A stretch of DNA of 50,419 bases, taken from NCBI GenBank assembly GCA_001772865.1, contig MEVD01000003.1, positions 12,393 through 62,811 of the forward strand, read 5' to 3'. Shown in pieces: positions 35,864 through 42,063 of this stretch (the stretch's first letter is position 1; each line of letters begins with the position of its first letter). Origin of the DNA: a candidate division WWE3 bacterium RIFCSPHIGHO2_02_FULL_38_14. GTDB taxonomy: Bacteria > Patescibacteriota > WWE3 > UBA101185 > UBA10185. The translations under genes were made by a program, and so were the position numbers. The notes beneath the pieces are model-generated. The model was not told the DNA's origin and ran no database searches. It worked only from the letters and a program-made list of their open reading frames with translations.

Positions 35864-35887
35864 GAAATAATTGATCTAAGGTAGTTC

Positions 35888-35918
35888 CGCATCCGCCAGT
35901 TAGGATGTGGCGGATGCG
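35888..35918. repeat. Strong GC-rich palindrome between the TasA-like and clpC genes
   Basis: CGCATCCGCC, an 11-base loop and GGCGGATGCG form a perfect ten-pair stem in otherwise AT-rich DNA. Outer GTAG/CTAC arms at 35881-35884 and 35924-35927 could extend it. It lies after the 3' end of the TasA-like gene and could end its transcript, although the U-rich side (TATTTTACT) is on the plus strand. Its composition suggests a REP-like element that may recur elsewhere in the genome. Confidence 0.55.
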
Positions 35919-35925
35919 TATTTTA

Positions 35926-36507
35926 CTACAAGCTAAGTGAATTGAATTCAAAATCAAATAAACCTGATTTTCCTTGTTTAGTATCTGTAACTGACGGGGT
36001 GGAAAATGTGAGTAAAAATCCGCTTGTCTGCGCGCTATCCATCTGTCCCATGTCTATTCCGTCATTTTTCCATCTGAGTATAGTTTTAGGAGCGCCGAAA
36101 GAAGCTCCTTTTTCTTCAGAGTCGTATAATCCGTTATAGTTTGAATCGTTCCATTCGAATACTTCCACATAAATAATGTCCCTTAAATTATCAGGATCAT
36201 TTGCGGTTGTATAGTTTGCCCTGCTGGATAAATTAATTCTGGTTGTGCCGCTGTTGAATATTTTTATAGGGTACTCGTATTTCCAACCTTCCGAAATATT
36301 GTCAAATAAAGGTCCCGGCAGCTCATCAGTTAAGTTTGAAGTATCCGGTCCGATAGACAAATCCTGAAGCAGTTTTATTACTGCGCTGCCTATAGTAAAT
36401 GTTGATCCGATGTATTTGTTTTTGTAAGTGAAAGCAGCCAAAACTATTCCCAGTGAGATTACACTTAACAAAACAATGCACACATAAATATAAAATATTT
36501 TCTTCAT
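35926..36507 (-). CDS. TasA/camelysin-like secreted protein
   Basis: The 193-residue protein has an N-terminal signal or anchor segment (MKKIFYIYVCIVLLSVISLGIVLAAF). A beta-rich domain follows with the look of the TasA/camelysin (M73) family: an early alkaline-lacking segment GSTFTIGSAVI, then PIKIFNSGTTRINLSSRANYT and a WNDSNYNGLYDSEEKG stretch resembling a calcium-binding loop. The usual role is in surface fibres or sheaths; here it is inferred. ATG 36507 is chosen because a very strong SD (AAAGGAGGTG) precedes it. That SD lies in the end of radC, so the gene is co-transcribed with radC. Confidence 0.6.
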   Translation of the reverse strand: MKKIFYIYVCIVLLSVISLGIVLAAFTYKNKYIGSTFTIGSAVIKLLQDLSIGPDTSNLTDELPGPLFDNISEGWKYEYPIKIFNSGTTRINLSSRANYTTANDPDNLRDIIYVEVFEWNDSNYNGLYDSEEKGASFGAPKTILRWKNDGIDMGQMDSAQTSGFLLTFSTPSVTDTKQGKSGLFDFEFNSLSL

Positions 36508-36511
36508 GTTC

Positions 36512-37204
36512 TCACCTCCTTTCAAATAAATTTAATGATTTTAAACTTACCCAATTGGTGTCGGTTACAATTAAATGGTCAATTAAGGAAATGCCTATGT
36601 TAGTTCCGGCTTTATAAATTTTCTCGGTAATTTTTATATCACCTTCGCTGGGGTTCGGGTCTCCCGATGGATGGTTATGGACTAAAATAATAGAAACAGC
36701 GTTTTTTTCCAGAGCTGATTTGAAGATTTCTCTTGGGTGTACCAAAGTTTCGTTTACCGTTCCGATAGAAATAAGGTCAATTGATATTAGCCTGTTCCTT
36801 GAATCTAAAGATAATAGGTATAAGTGTTCCTTTTCTTTATTGAAGAAGAACTTTTTTACCGATTCATAAACGTCCTTAGGCTTGTTGATATTGATTTTGG
36901 ATAATTCTTTTTCGGTGAATATTCTTTTGGATATTTCGCACACAGCCTTAATGCTCGCAGCCTTTGCTAATCCGACATTTTTAAATGAGATTAATTTGTT
37001 GTAGTCAGTTCTGTACAGTCCTTTAAATCCCCTCAGGTCGCTGAGGATTTTTGATGACAGTTCAAACACCGACTCGTTTTTTCCTCCCGCGCCTAAGATG
37101 ATGGACAATAACTCTATATCTGAAAGCGATTCGGCACCGAGTGCGGCAAGCCTTTCCCGCGGCAGATCATTCCGATTGACGGTTTTTAATAAAGAATTAA
37201 TCAT
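36512..37204 (-). CDS. radC: RadC-family JAB/MPN metalloprotease-like protein
   Basis: The 230-residue protein (from ATG 37204) has an N-terminal helix-hairpin-helix region (ESLSDIELLSIILGAG, then FKNVGLAKAASIKAV) and a C-terminal JAB domain. The metal motif is the LVHNHPSGDPNPSEGD segment with its H-x-H-x(7)-D zinc signature. RadC's cellular role is unsettled, despite the old DNA-repair name. The promoter is clear (see 37212-37240) and leaderless. Downstream is the TasA-like gene, an odd pairing. The HTH gene is divergent. Confidence 0.92.
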   Translation of the reverse strand: MINSLLKTVNRNDLPRERLAALGAESLSDIELLSIILGAGGKNESVFELSSKILSDLRGFKGLYRTDYNKLISFKNVGLAKAASIKAVCEISKRIFTEKELSKININKPKDVYESVKKFFFNKEKEHLYLLSLDSRNRLISIDLISIGTVNETLVHPREIFKSALEKNAVSIILVHNHPSGDPNPSEGDIKITEKIYKAGTNIGISLIDHLIVTDTNWVSLKSLNLFERR

Positions 37205-37211
37205 TTTTATT

Positions 37212-37240
37212 AAACTACTATCCAAAGGTATTCAATACAA
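37212..37240 (-). promoter_or_regulatory. radC promoter, leaderless
   Basis: On the minus strand TTGTAT (37240-37235), a 17-base spacer and TAGTTT (37217-37212) end seven bases before the radC ATG at 37204. This is one of the few leaderless genes here that also has a recognisable -35. Confidence 0.5.
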
Positions 37241-37304
37241 TGCACGTTAATCTATTTAAACGAGAAATATAAAATAAGTTGGTGCAGTTTAATAAATAAT
37301 TAAA

Positions 37305-37580
37305 ATGAATAATATAAATAAAAAAATTAAAAAATTGAGAGAAAGCAAAAACCTCTCCCAGGAAAGGTTCGGTAGAAAATTAGGGCTGTCGGGAAAGACT
37401 ATTTCTTCTTACGAAACAGGAAGATGTATTCCGCCACTTTATATTCTGGATAAAATCTCATTTATCTATAAAGCGGAATTGTTTGAGGTTAATGAGGATA
37501 CTAAATGCAAATTGAAGCAGGCACTTTCCCAGCTTCAGGAACTGATTAAATCGCTGGAAATAATATTATTATCTGATTGA
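37305..37580 (+). CDS. Small Cro/CI-type HTH regulator
   Basis: A 91-residue protein with a xenobiotic-response-type helix-turn-helix: KKIKKLRESKNLSQERFGRKLGLSGKTISSYETGR spans helices 1-3, and SYETGR is the classic recognition-helix end. A short C-terminal helix (LKQALSQLQELIKSLEIILL) may dimerise. It is divergent from radC, separated by about 100 bases of AT-rich DNA that could contain its operator. It converges with rpsI, with four bases between the stops. Its target is unknown; autoregulation and control of radC/TasA-like are possible. Confidence 0.8.
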   Translation: MNNINKKIKKLRESKNLSQERFGRKLGLSGKTISSYETGRCIPPLYILDKISFIYKAELFEVNEDTKCKLKQALSQLQELIKSLEIILLSD

Positions 37581-37584
37581 AATA

Positions 37585-38028
37585 CTATCTCTTGGAATAT
37601 TGTGGGGTCTTTCTGGCTTTTCTGAACCAGTACTTCTTTCTTTCTACCATTCTAGGATCTCTGGTTAATAGACCTTGTTTTCTTAATGTTTGAGAGTATT
37701 CTTCACTTATTTTAGATAATGTTCTGGAAAGTCCGTGTATTATTGCGTTTAATTGAGATGACCTGCCGGATCCGTAAACTTTGATTGTCGCGCTGAACTG
37801 AGAGTTAGGGTGGGAAACACCGATTACATGAAAAGGGCGCATCCATTTAATTTTCTCTTTTTCGTTTGGAAAATAATCATTGATTGAAATGCCGTTAACT
37901 GTAAAATCACCTTTGTCTTTGTATAAAAACACTCTTGCAACTGAAGTTTTTCTTCTACCTGTTCCCGAAACAAAATCTTTGGGGGTCGTTTCTTTTACTT
38001 GTTCTACTTCTTTTTTTACTCTAGGCAT
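37585..38028 (-). CDS. rpsI: 30S ribosomal protein uS9
   Basis: The 147-residue protein is uS9, which contacts the P-site tRNA with its C-terminal tail. GTGRRKTSVARVFL near residue 23, VYGSGRSSQLNAIIHGLSRTL and the basic end ARKTPQYSKR match the family. There is a roughly 20-residue N-terminal extension (KKEVEQVKETTPKDFV) compared with E. coli. It overlaps rplM by eight bases and ends the ribosomal operon. Confidence 0.95.
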   Translation of the reverse strand: MPRVKKEVEQVKETTPKDFVSGTGRRKTSVARVFLYKDKGDFTVNGISINDYFPNEKEKIKWMRPFHVIGVSHPNSQFSATIKVYGSGRSSQLNAIIHGLSRTLSKISEEYSQTLRKQGLLTRDPRMVERKKYWFRKARKTPQYSKR

Positions 38029-38443
38029 TTTTTAATAATTGAGCATTGTGCGGGTGCTCTCCGCTTTCATAAATATATAAATTGCTCATTCTAACTTTAT
38101 GCAGCTTGTTCTTGGGGAGCATGCCGCTTACTGCTTTTCTTAATATTTCTGTAGGTTTTTTGTTCATTAATTCTTCTGCTTTTGTGCTTCTCAAACCTCC
38201 GGGATATCCTGTGTGGTGGTAATAAATTTTATTTTTTAGCTTTCTTCCGGTTAAAACAACATTTTTTGCATTAGTAACCACTACTTTGTCTCCTAAATCC
38301 ATATGTGGGCTGTACGTTGCTTTATTTTTCCCGATTAATATATTTGCCGCTTCAACTGCAACTTTTCCTAAAATCTTGTTAGAAGCGTCTATATGAACCC
38401 ATTTCTTTTGTAATTTTTTAGAACTTGGACTGTATGTTTTCAT
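38021..38443 (-). CDS. rplM: 50S ribosomal protein uL13
   Basis: The 140-residue protein matches uL13: WVHIDASNKILGKVAVEAANIL near residue 15, GDKVVVTNAKNVVLTGRKLKNK, YYHHTGYPGGLRS, and AVSGMLPKNKLHKVRMSNLYIY. Full length. The start is three bases after the rplQ stop and the end overlaps rpsI, the usual rplM-rpsI couple. Confidence 0.95.
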   Translation of the reverse strand: MKTYSPSSKKLQKKWVHIDASNKILGKVAVEAANILIGKNKATYSPHMDLGDKVVVTNAKNVVLTGRKLKNKIYYHHTGYPGGLRSTKAEELMNKKPTEILRKAVSGMLPKNKLHKVRMSNLYIYESGEHPHNAQLLKNA

Positions 38444-38445
38444 AT

Positions 38446-38916
38446 TTATAACACAGCTCCCTCTTGAACATTATTTGTGTTCACGGTTTCTTTAATTTCT
38501 GCGGATTTATCCTGTTTTTCTGCCTTTTTAGAGTTTTTCTTGGCGGATTTAGCCTCTTTTGGGAGTATTAATTCTATCCTCGCCATTTCGGCGTTATCTC
38601 CGCTTCTGTTTCCTGTTCTAATTATCCTGGTATAACCGCCGGCCTTGCTCTTTAGTTTAGGGGCAATGTCTTTAAAAAGCTTTTTTACGGTGCTTTCCAA
38701 GTACAATTCGTTTCTAGCCTTTTTTATAGAATTGAAATTATTGGTTTTTATAGCAGTTGAAATTAACTTTTCAACATAAGGTCTAACATACTTAGCTTTT
38801 GCGAGAGTAGTTTCAACTTTTCCTTTTACCAAAAGTGAATCGGAAAGGTTTCTTAATAAAGCCTTTCTATGAGACTCATCCCTGTTCAGCTTTTTGGTAA
38901 CTACTCTATGCCTCAT
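38446..38916 (-). CDS. rplQ: 50S ribosomal protein bL17
   Basis: bL17 lies at the polypeptide exit side of the large subunit. The N-terminal MRHRVVTKKLNRDESHRKAL segment and the RIIRTGNRSGDNAEMARIEL segment identify it. The core is about 120 residues, followed by a low-complexity Lys/Glu/Asn tail (about 30 residues) not found in E. coli. It starts immediately after the rpoA stop. Confidence 0.95.
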   Translation of the reverse strand: MRHRVVTKKLNRDESHRKALLRNLSDSLLVKGKVETTLAKAKYVRPYVEKLISTAIKTNNFNSIKKARNELYLESTVKKLFKDIAPKLKSKAGGYTRIIRTGNRSGDNAEMARIELILPKEAKSAKKNSKKAEKQDKSAEIKETVNTNNVQEGAVL

Positions 38917-39843
38917 TTATAAAAGTCCTTCTTTCTTTAAAAGCTTCTTTATTTCTTCCACTGATTTTTCTCCTAAGTTCTTGACATCAGCTAATTCCTC
39001 ATCGCTTTTTTCGGCAAGCTGGTCAAGCGTTTCGATTCCTTGTTTTTTCAAAGCATTTATGGTTCTGGTGGGGAGGGGCAATTCTTCGACCGATATTTTT
39101 TCTGTCATTACTCTTTTTTCGTTGCCTGTAATAGTATTTTCCCCTTCCGGTTCTTGTGCGGGAGAAATCCATTCCTGCATTTTGGCTGCAAAATCTTTAA
39201 GCAGTTCAGCAGATCTTTTTACTGCTTCTGAGGGTTTTATACTACCGTCAGTCTCGACAGTTAAAATAAGATTATCAAGGTTAATATCTTTTCCGAATCT
39301 TGCCGATTCAACGTTGTACGAAACGCTTTTAACTGGTGAAAAGTCCGCGTCTAAAATTATTACACCTATTTTGGATGATTGCCTTTCCTCCATAGGAGAA
39401 TATCCTGCTCCGGATTCAACGATCAGTTCCATTTTTAAATTGGTGTTTTTATCGGCTAAAGAGGCTATATGCTGGTTTTTGTTCATAACTTCCATGTCTG
39501 ATGTAAGTTCAATATCGGCAGCTGTAACTTCCCCCGGCCCTTTCTTGTTTATATTCAAAACAACCGGATTATCTCCGTACACTTTAAATCTTATTCTTTT
39601 AAGATTTAATGTTATCTCCACGACATCTTCTTTAACTCCCGGAATAGTGGTAAATTGGTGATCCGAACCGGCAATTTTGACTTGGGTAATTACAGCTCCT
39701 TTTAATGAGGTCAGCAAAATTCTTTTTAGAGAATTTCCAATAGTATGACCGAAATTAGTAGGTAGCGGTTCAAAAGAAAATACACCCTTATTTTTATCTT
39801 CCGAAATTGTAGTGATTTTAAGCTCTGAGGGGTTTAATAACAT
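38917..39843 (-). CDS. rpoA: RNA polymerase alpha subunit
   Basis: The 308-residue protein has the N-terminal dimerisation domain (FSFEPLPTNFGHTIGNSLKRILLTS near 23-47; AGYSPMEER near 146) and the C-terminal domain (about 245-308: LPLPTRTINALKKQGIETLDQLAEK, then LGEKSVEEIKKLLKKEG). The C-terminal domain is complete, so activator and UP-element contacts are possible. A linker of about 20 acidic residues separates the two. A GGAGA SD precedes the ATG. Confidence 0.97.
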   Translation of the reverse strand: MLLNPSELKITTISEDKNKGVFSFEPLPTNFGHTIGNSLKRILLTSLKGAVITQVKIAGSDHQFTTIPGVKEDVVEITLNLKRIRFKVYGDNPVVLNINKKGPGEVTAADIELTSDMEVMNKNQHIASLADKNTNLKMELIVESGAGYSPMEERQSSKIGVIILDADFSPVKSVSYNVESARFGKDINLDNLILTVETDGSIKPSEAVKRSAELLKDFAAKMQEWISPAQEPEGENTITGNEKRVMTEKISVEELPLPTRTINALKKQGIETLDQLAEKSDEELADVKNLGEKSVEEIKKLLKKEGLL

Positions 39844-39857
39844 AAATTTATCTCCTT

Positions 39858-40460
39858 TTATCTTGAATAGAACTCAATAATTAACTGAACATTTAAATTT
39901 TCTCCTAAATTGTCTAAAGTTGGAAGCTTTGAATATTTAATATATTTATCTTTAACATTTGCATCAAGCCATTCAGGAAGCACAAATCCCTCTCTCAAAT
40001 GAATTTTTCCGAAATCTATCGGTTTTACAATATCTCCAATGCTTATCTGCTCGGACGGAACTTTTTTTACTTCCCCGTTGACCAAAAACAATCCGTTTCT
40101 AATAAACTGTCGGGCCTGCGATCTGGAAACTGCAAAACCGCTTCTATATACGACGTTGTCAAGTCTTGATTCAAGTCTTTGCAATAATGCTTCACCTGTA
40201 ACTCCTTTAGATTTTAGTGCTTGGTCAACGTACAATTTAAATTGCTTTTCGAGCAGGCCGTATATTCTTTTAGCTTTTTGCTTTTCTCTCATTTGAACAC
40301 CATATTCAGATAGTCTTCTTCTGCTTGTACCATGTTGACCGGGAGCTTGGTGTCTTTTAGAAACAGCGCATTTCTCGCTTTCGCAGCGAGCGCCCTTTAA
40401 ATATAGTTTTACGCCTTCTCTTCGGCATAATCTGCATTTTGGTCCTTTATATCTTGCCAT
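39858..40460 (-). CDS. rpsD: 30S ribosomal protein uS4, zinc-binding type
   Basis: The 200-residue protein is an assembly-initiating S4. It starts MARYKGPKCRLCRREG, and four cysteines (C9, C12, C26, C31) form the zinc knuckle of the C+ type. The S4 RNA-binding domain (RLESRLDNVVYRSGFAVSRSQARQFIRNG, about 90-118) is normal. Gene order (rpsK-rpsD-rpoA) is that of the alpha operon. It could autoregulate the operon by analogy with E. coli, but no pseudoknot is evident. Confidence 0.96.
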   Translation of the reverse strand: MARYKGPKCRLCRREGVKLYLKGARCESEKCAVSKRHQAPGQHGTSRRRLSEYGVQMREKQKAKRIYGLLEKQFKLYVDQALKSKGVTGEALLQRLESRLDNVVYRSGFAVSRSQARQFIRNGLFLVNGEVKKVPSEQISIGDIVKPIDFGKIHLREGFVLPEWLDANVKDKYIKYSKLPTLDNLGENLNVQLIIEFYSR

Positions 40461-40480
40461 AATTTGAACGTCTTTTCGCG

Positions 40481-40516
40481 AAAATTACTTCGCTTTAACG
40501 AAATAATTAAACTCTT
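40481..40516. repeat. Intercistronic repeat, copy 1 (between rpsK and rpsD)
   Basis: On the plus strand this spacer reads AAAATTACTTCGCTTTAACG then AAATAATTAAACTCTT. A closely similar segment is found between infA and rpmJ (41451-41505). It is preceded by the palindrome TTTTCGCGAAAA (40473-40484). The repeat and its hairpins lie at two cistron junctions of the same operon and may be RNA processing or stability elements. Confidence 0.4.
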
Positions 40517-40881
40517 CTCCTTTTCTTAGGTCTGCACCCGTTGTGCGGAATCGGTGTGATATCGGAAATTGCCGTAACATTAAGCCCAGCGGTCTTTAAT
40601 GCTTTTATCGAAGACACTCTGCCAAGTCCCGGACCTTTTACAAAAACCGAAACGTCCTTCACTCCTGCTCCATGAGCTCTTCTTGCTACTTCTTCAGCGG
40701 CTTTTGTAGCTGCATAAGGAGTTGATTTTCTCGATCCTTTAAAACCCGATGCACCTGAACTTCCTGTATATAATGTATTCCCTTCAAAGTCGGTAATAGT
40801 AATAATAGTGTTGTTAAACCCCGCTGTTATATAAACTCTTCCGGATGACGGTATTTTCTTTTCATTAGTTTTTTTAGCCAT
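40507..40881 (-). CDS. rpsK: 30S ribosomal protein uS11
   Basis: The 124-residue protein is uS11: [18 protein letters not shown] near residue 14, [19 protein letters not shown] near 42, and [12 protein letters not shown] and [17 protein letters not shown] at the end. The conserved NPHNGC-type region is PHNGCRPKK. It follows rpsM by six bases. Full length. Confidence 0.96.
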   Translation of the reverse strand: MAKKTNEKKIPSSGRVYITAGFNNTIITITDFEGNTLYTGSSGASGFKGSRKSTPYAATKAAEEVARRAHGAGVKDVSVFVKGPGLGRVSSIKALKTAGLNVTAISDITPIPHNGCRPKKRRRV

Positions 40882-40887
40882 ACTGAA

Positions 40888-41274
40888 TTATTTCTTTGCT
40901 AACTTCTTTTTCATTCCTCCTACTGTCTTTCTTTTTCCTTTTCTTGTCCTGGCATTGCTTCTGGTTCTCTGACCTCTGGTGGGCAACCCGAGCTTATGCC
41001 TCAAACCTCTGTAGCTTCCTATTTCCTGAAGTCTCCTGATATTTTGAGATACTACCCTTCTTAGTTCACCTTCTACCGGGATACTCATTTCCGTAATTTT
41101 GCTTCTGATAGATGCAATATCGCTTTCGGTGAGATCTTTTACTCTGGTATCTAAACTTATTCCGGCCTCGCTCAATATTCGTTTTGAAAGTGTTGGGCCG
41201 ATTCCATAGACATATGTAAGTGCTGTTTCTATTCTTTTTTCGTTAGGAATGTCGACTCCTGCTATTCTGGCCAT
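40888..41274 (-). CDS. rpsM: 30S ribosomal protein uS13
   Basis: The 128-residue protein starts [25 protein letters not shown], with the helix-two-turns-helix middle and the C-terminal [22 protein letters not shown] segment that touches tRNA, then a basic Lys-rich tail. Full length. It lies eight bases after rpmJ. Confidence 0.96.
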   Translation of the reverse strand: MARIAGVDIPNEKRIETALTYVYGIGPTLSKRILSEAGISLDTRVKDLTESDIASIRSKITEMSIPVEGELRRVVSQNIRRLQEIGSYRGLRHKLGLPTRGQRTRSNARTRKGKRKTVGGMKKKLAKK

Positions 41275-41282
41275 AATACTTT

Positions 41283-41399
41283 TTATCCTTGCCTCTGCTT
41301 ATGTTTCGGATTTTTTTTGCAAATAACCAAAACAACTCCTTTTCTTCTGATTACTTTACAGTCTCTGCACATAGGTTTTACCGATGATCTAACTTTCAT
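41283..41399 (-). CDS. rpmJ: 50S ribosomal protein bL36
   Basis: This 38-residue protein reads [20 protein letters not shown], followed by a GVVLVICKK segment and ending NPKHKQRQG. The zinc ligands C11, C14, C27 and H33 are present, so it is the zinc-binding form of bL36. It is too short for simple ORF calling but its place between infA and rpsM is the standard one. A spacer of about 104 bases with hairpins lies between infA and rpmJ. Confidence 0.95.
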   Translation of the reverse strand: MKVRSSVKPMCRDCKVIRRKGVVLVICKKNPKHKQRQG

Positions 41400-41450
41400 A
41401 TACTTGTTTATGAATGCGTGCTGATAAGCACAACTTTCATAATTTTGTTA

Positions 41451-41505
41451 AAAATTACTCTGCGTTAGCAAAATAATTTGAGCGCTTTCGCTAATTTAAA
41501 CTCTT
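41451..41505. repeat. Intercistronic repeat, copy 2 (between infA and rpmJ)
   Basis: Plus-strand AAAATTACTCTGCGTTAGCA then AAATAATTT, with a 14-base AGCGCTTTCGCT hairpin insert, then AATTTAAACTCTT. Apart from that insert it parallels the segment at 40481-40516. ATTTTG...CAAAAT arms around 41440-41475 could fold it. Confidence 0.4.
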
Positions 41506-41722
41506 ATCTATACCTGTATGAAACTCTCCCGCGAGTCAGGTCGTGGGGTGAAAATTCAACCTTCACCTTATCACCGGGAAGTATTCTGATCTTGAACTTA
41601 CGCATTTTACCAGATAGAGAGGCTAAAACAAACTCCCCATCCGCAAGCTCTACTCTAAACATGCCTGCCATTAAAGCTTCTTTTACTGTTCCGTCTTTTG
41701 TAATAACTTCTTTAGTGCTCAT
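41504..41722 (-). CDS. infA: Translation initiation factor IF-1
   Basis: The 72-residue IF-1 is an S1/OB-fold protein that occupies the A site during initiation. It matches throughout: [20 protein letters not shown] near residue 12, [20 protein letters not shown] near 37, and [11 protein letters not shown] at the end. It is the first gene of the minus-strand operon infA-rpmJ-rpsM-rpsK-rpsD-rpoA-rplQ-rplM-rpsI. It has its own consensus promoter and a leader with alternative hairpins. secY, adk and map, which often precede it, are not here. Confidence 0.96.
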   Translation of the reverse strand: MSTKEVITKDGTVKEALMAGMFRVELADGEFVLASLSGKMRKFKIRILPGDKVKVEFSPHDLTRGRVSYRYR

Positions 41723-41724
41723 TA

Positions 41725-41786
41725 TTTTCGAAGCGAAAAGACCTTTGGTACTTTTCCGCGATAAAAGAAGAGAGTTTTATCTCTTC
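41725..41786 (-). promoter_or_regulatory. infA leader with mutually exclusive hairpins
   Basis: In the minus-strand leader GAAGAGA (41786-41780) can pair with TCTCTTC (41773-41767), and GATAAAA (41781-41775) can pair with TTTTATC (41766-41760). The two seven-pair stems share bases and cannot form together in a simple fold. The first would be followed by TTTTATC, a weak terminator shape. A third hairpin, TTTTCG-CTT-CGAAAA (41739-41725), ends two bases before the infA ATG and may mask the start region. Confidence 0.45.
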
Positions 41787-41801
41787 ATTTTGACGCGCCT
41801 G

Positions 41802-41830
41802 ATTGTATCAAACCTACTTATAGAGGTCAA
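41802..41830 (-). promoter_or_regulatory. Promoter of the infA ribosomal operon
   Basis: On the minus strand TTGACC (41830-41825), a 17-base spacer ending in TGA, and TACAAT (41807-41802) form a near-consensus promoter that also has the TGN extension. The leader to infA is about 70 bases. It is the strongest-looking promoter in the window, fitting a ribosomal operon. Its -35 lies only ten bases from the serS -35 on the opposite strand. Confidence 0.7.
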
Positions 41831-41840
41831 TGAAAAGTCG

Positions 41841-41869
41841 TTGACAACGTTCAAAGCAATATTTAGTAT
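41841..41869 (+). promoter_or_regulatory. Promoter of serS
   Basis: TTGACA (perfect -35), a 17-base spacer and TAGTAT form a good sigma-70-type promoter. Transcription should begin near 41876 and give a leader of about 188 bases. It is divergent from the infA promoter. Confidence 0.65.
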
Positions 41870-41875
41870 TATATC

Positions 41876-42063
41876 CATAATTTAAATGGCGTCAAAGAGG
41901 GAATTTCCGCCCTTTCAGCCGTTTGGGTGAACCTTTCCGCTTATAGGGAAAAAGTATTCCGAACCGGGGATGCCCGTTATAGCTGTAAATGAGTGATGCA
42001 TTAGGTGGCACCGTCATTAATTGAGATAATGACCCTGGCGAGAGAGCGGGGTTGTTTTTGTTT
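41876..42063 (+). promoter_or_regulatory. Candidate T-box leader upstream of serS
   Basis: The leader contains AGGTGGCACCG (42003-42013), the T-box consensus core GGUGGNACCG. In T-boxes the UGGN pairs with the NCCA end of uncharged tRNA; here N is C, which fits the G discriminator usual for tRNA-Ser. AATGA (41988-41992) can pair with TCATT (42014-42018) around the T-box bulge. The same bases can instead form GTCATTA/TAATGAC (42013-42019 with 42027-42033), an either/or pair typical of such switches. CCCTG/CGGGG followed by TTGTTTTTG (42033-42060) resembles a terminator just before the ATG. An upstream GGAAT/ATTCC stem could be stem I, with AGU at 41953-41955 as a possible specifier (uncertain). 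This fills the only gene-free stretch over 300 bases, together with the infA leader. Confidence 0.6.

Noticed and set aside
38894-39661. A 255-codon open frame on the plus strand opposite rpoA
   Set aside because: It is antisense to a well-supported rpoA, has no SD or promoter, and its Ser/Leu-rich product looks like a reverse-strand shadow.
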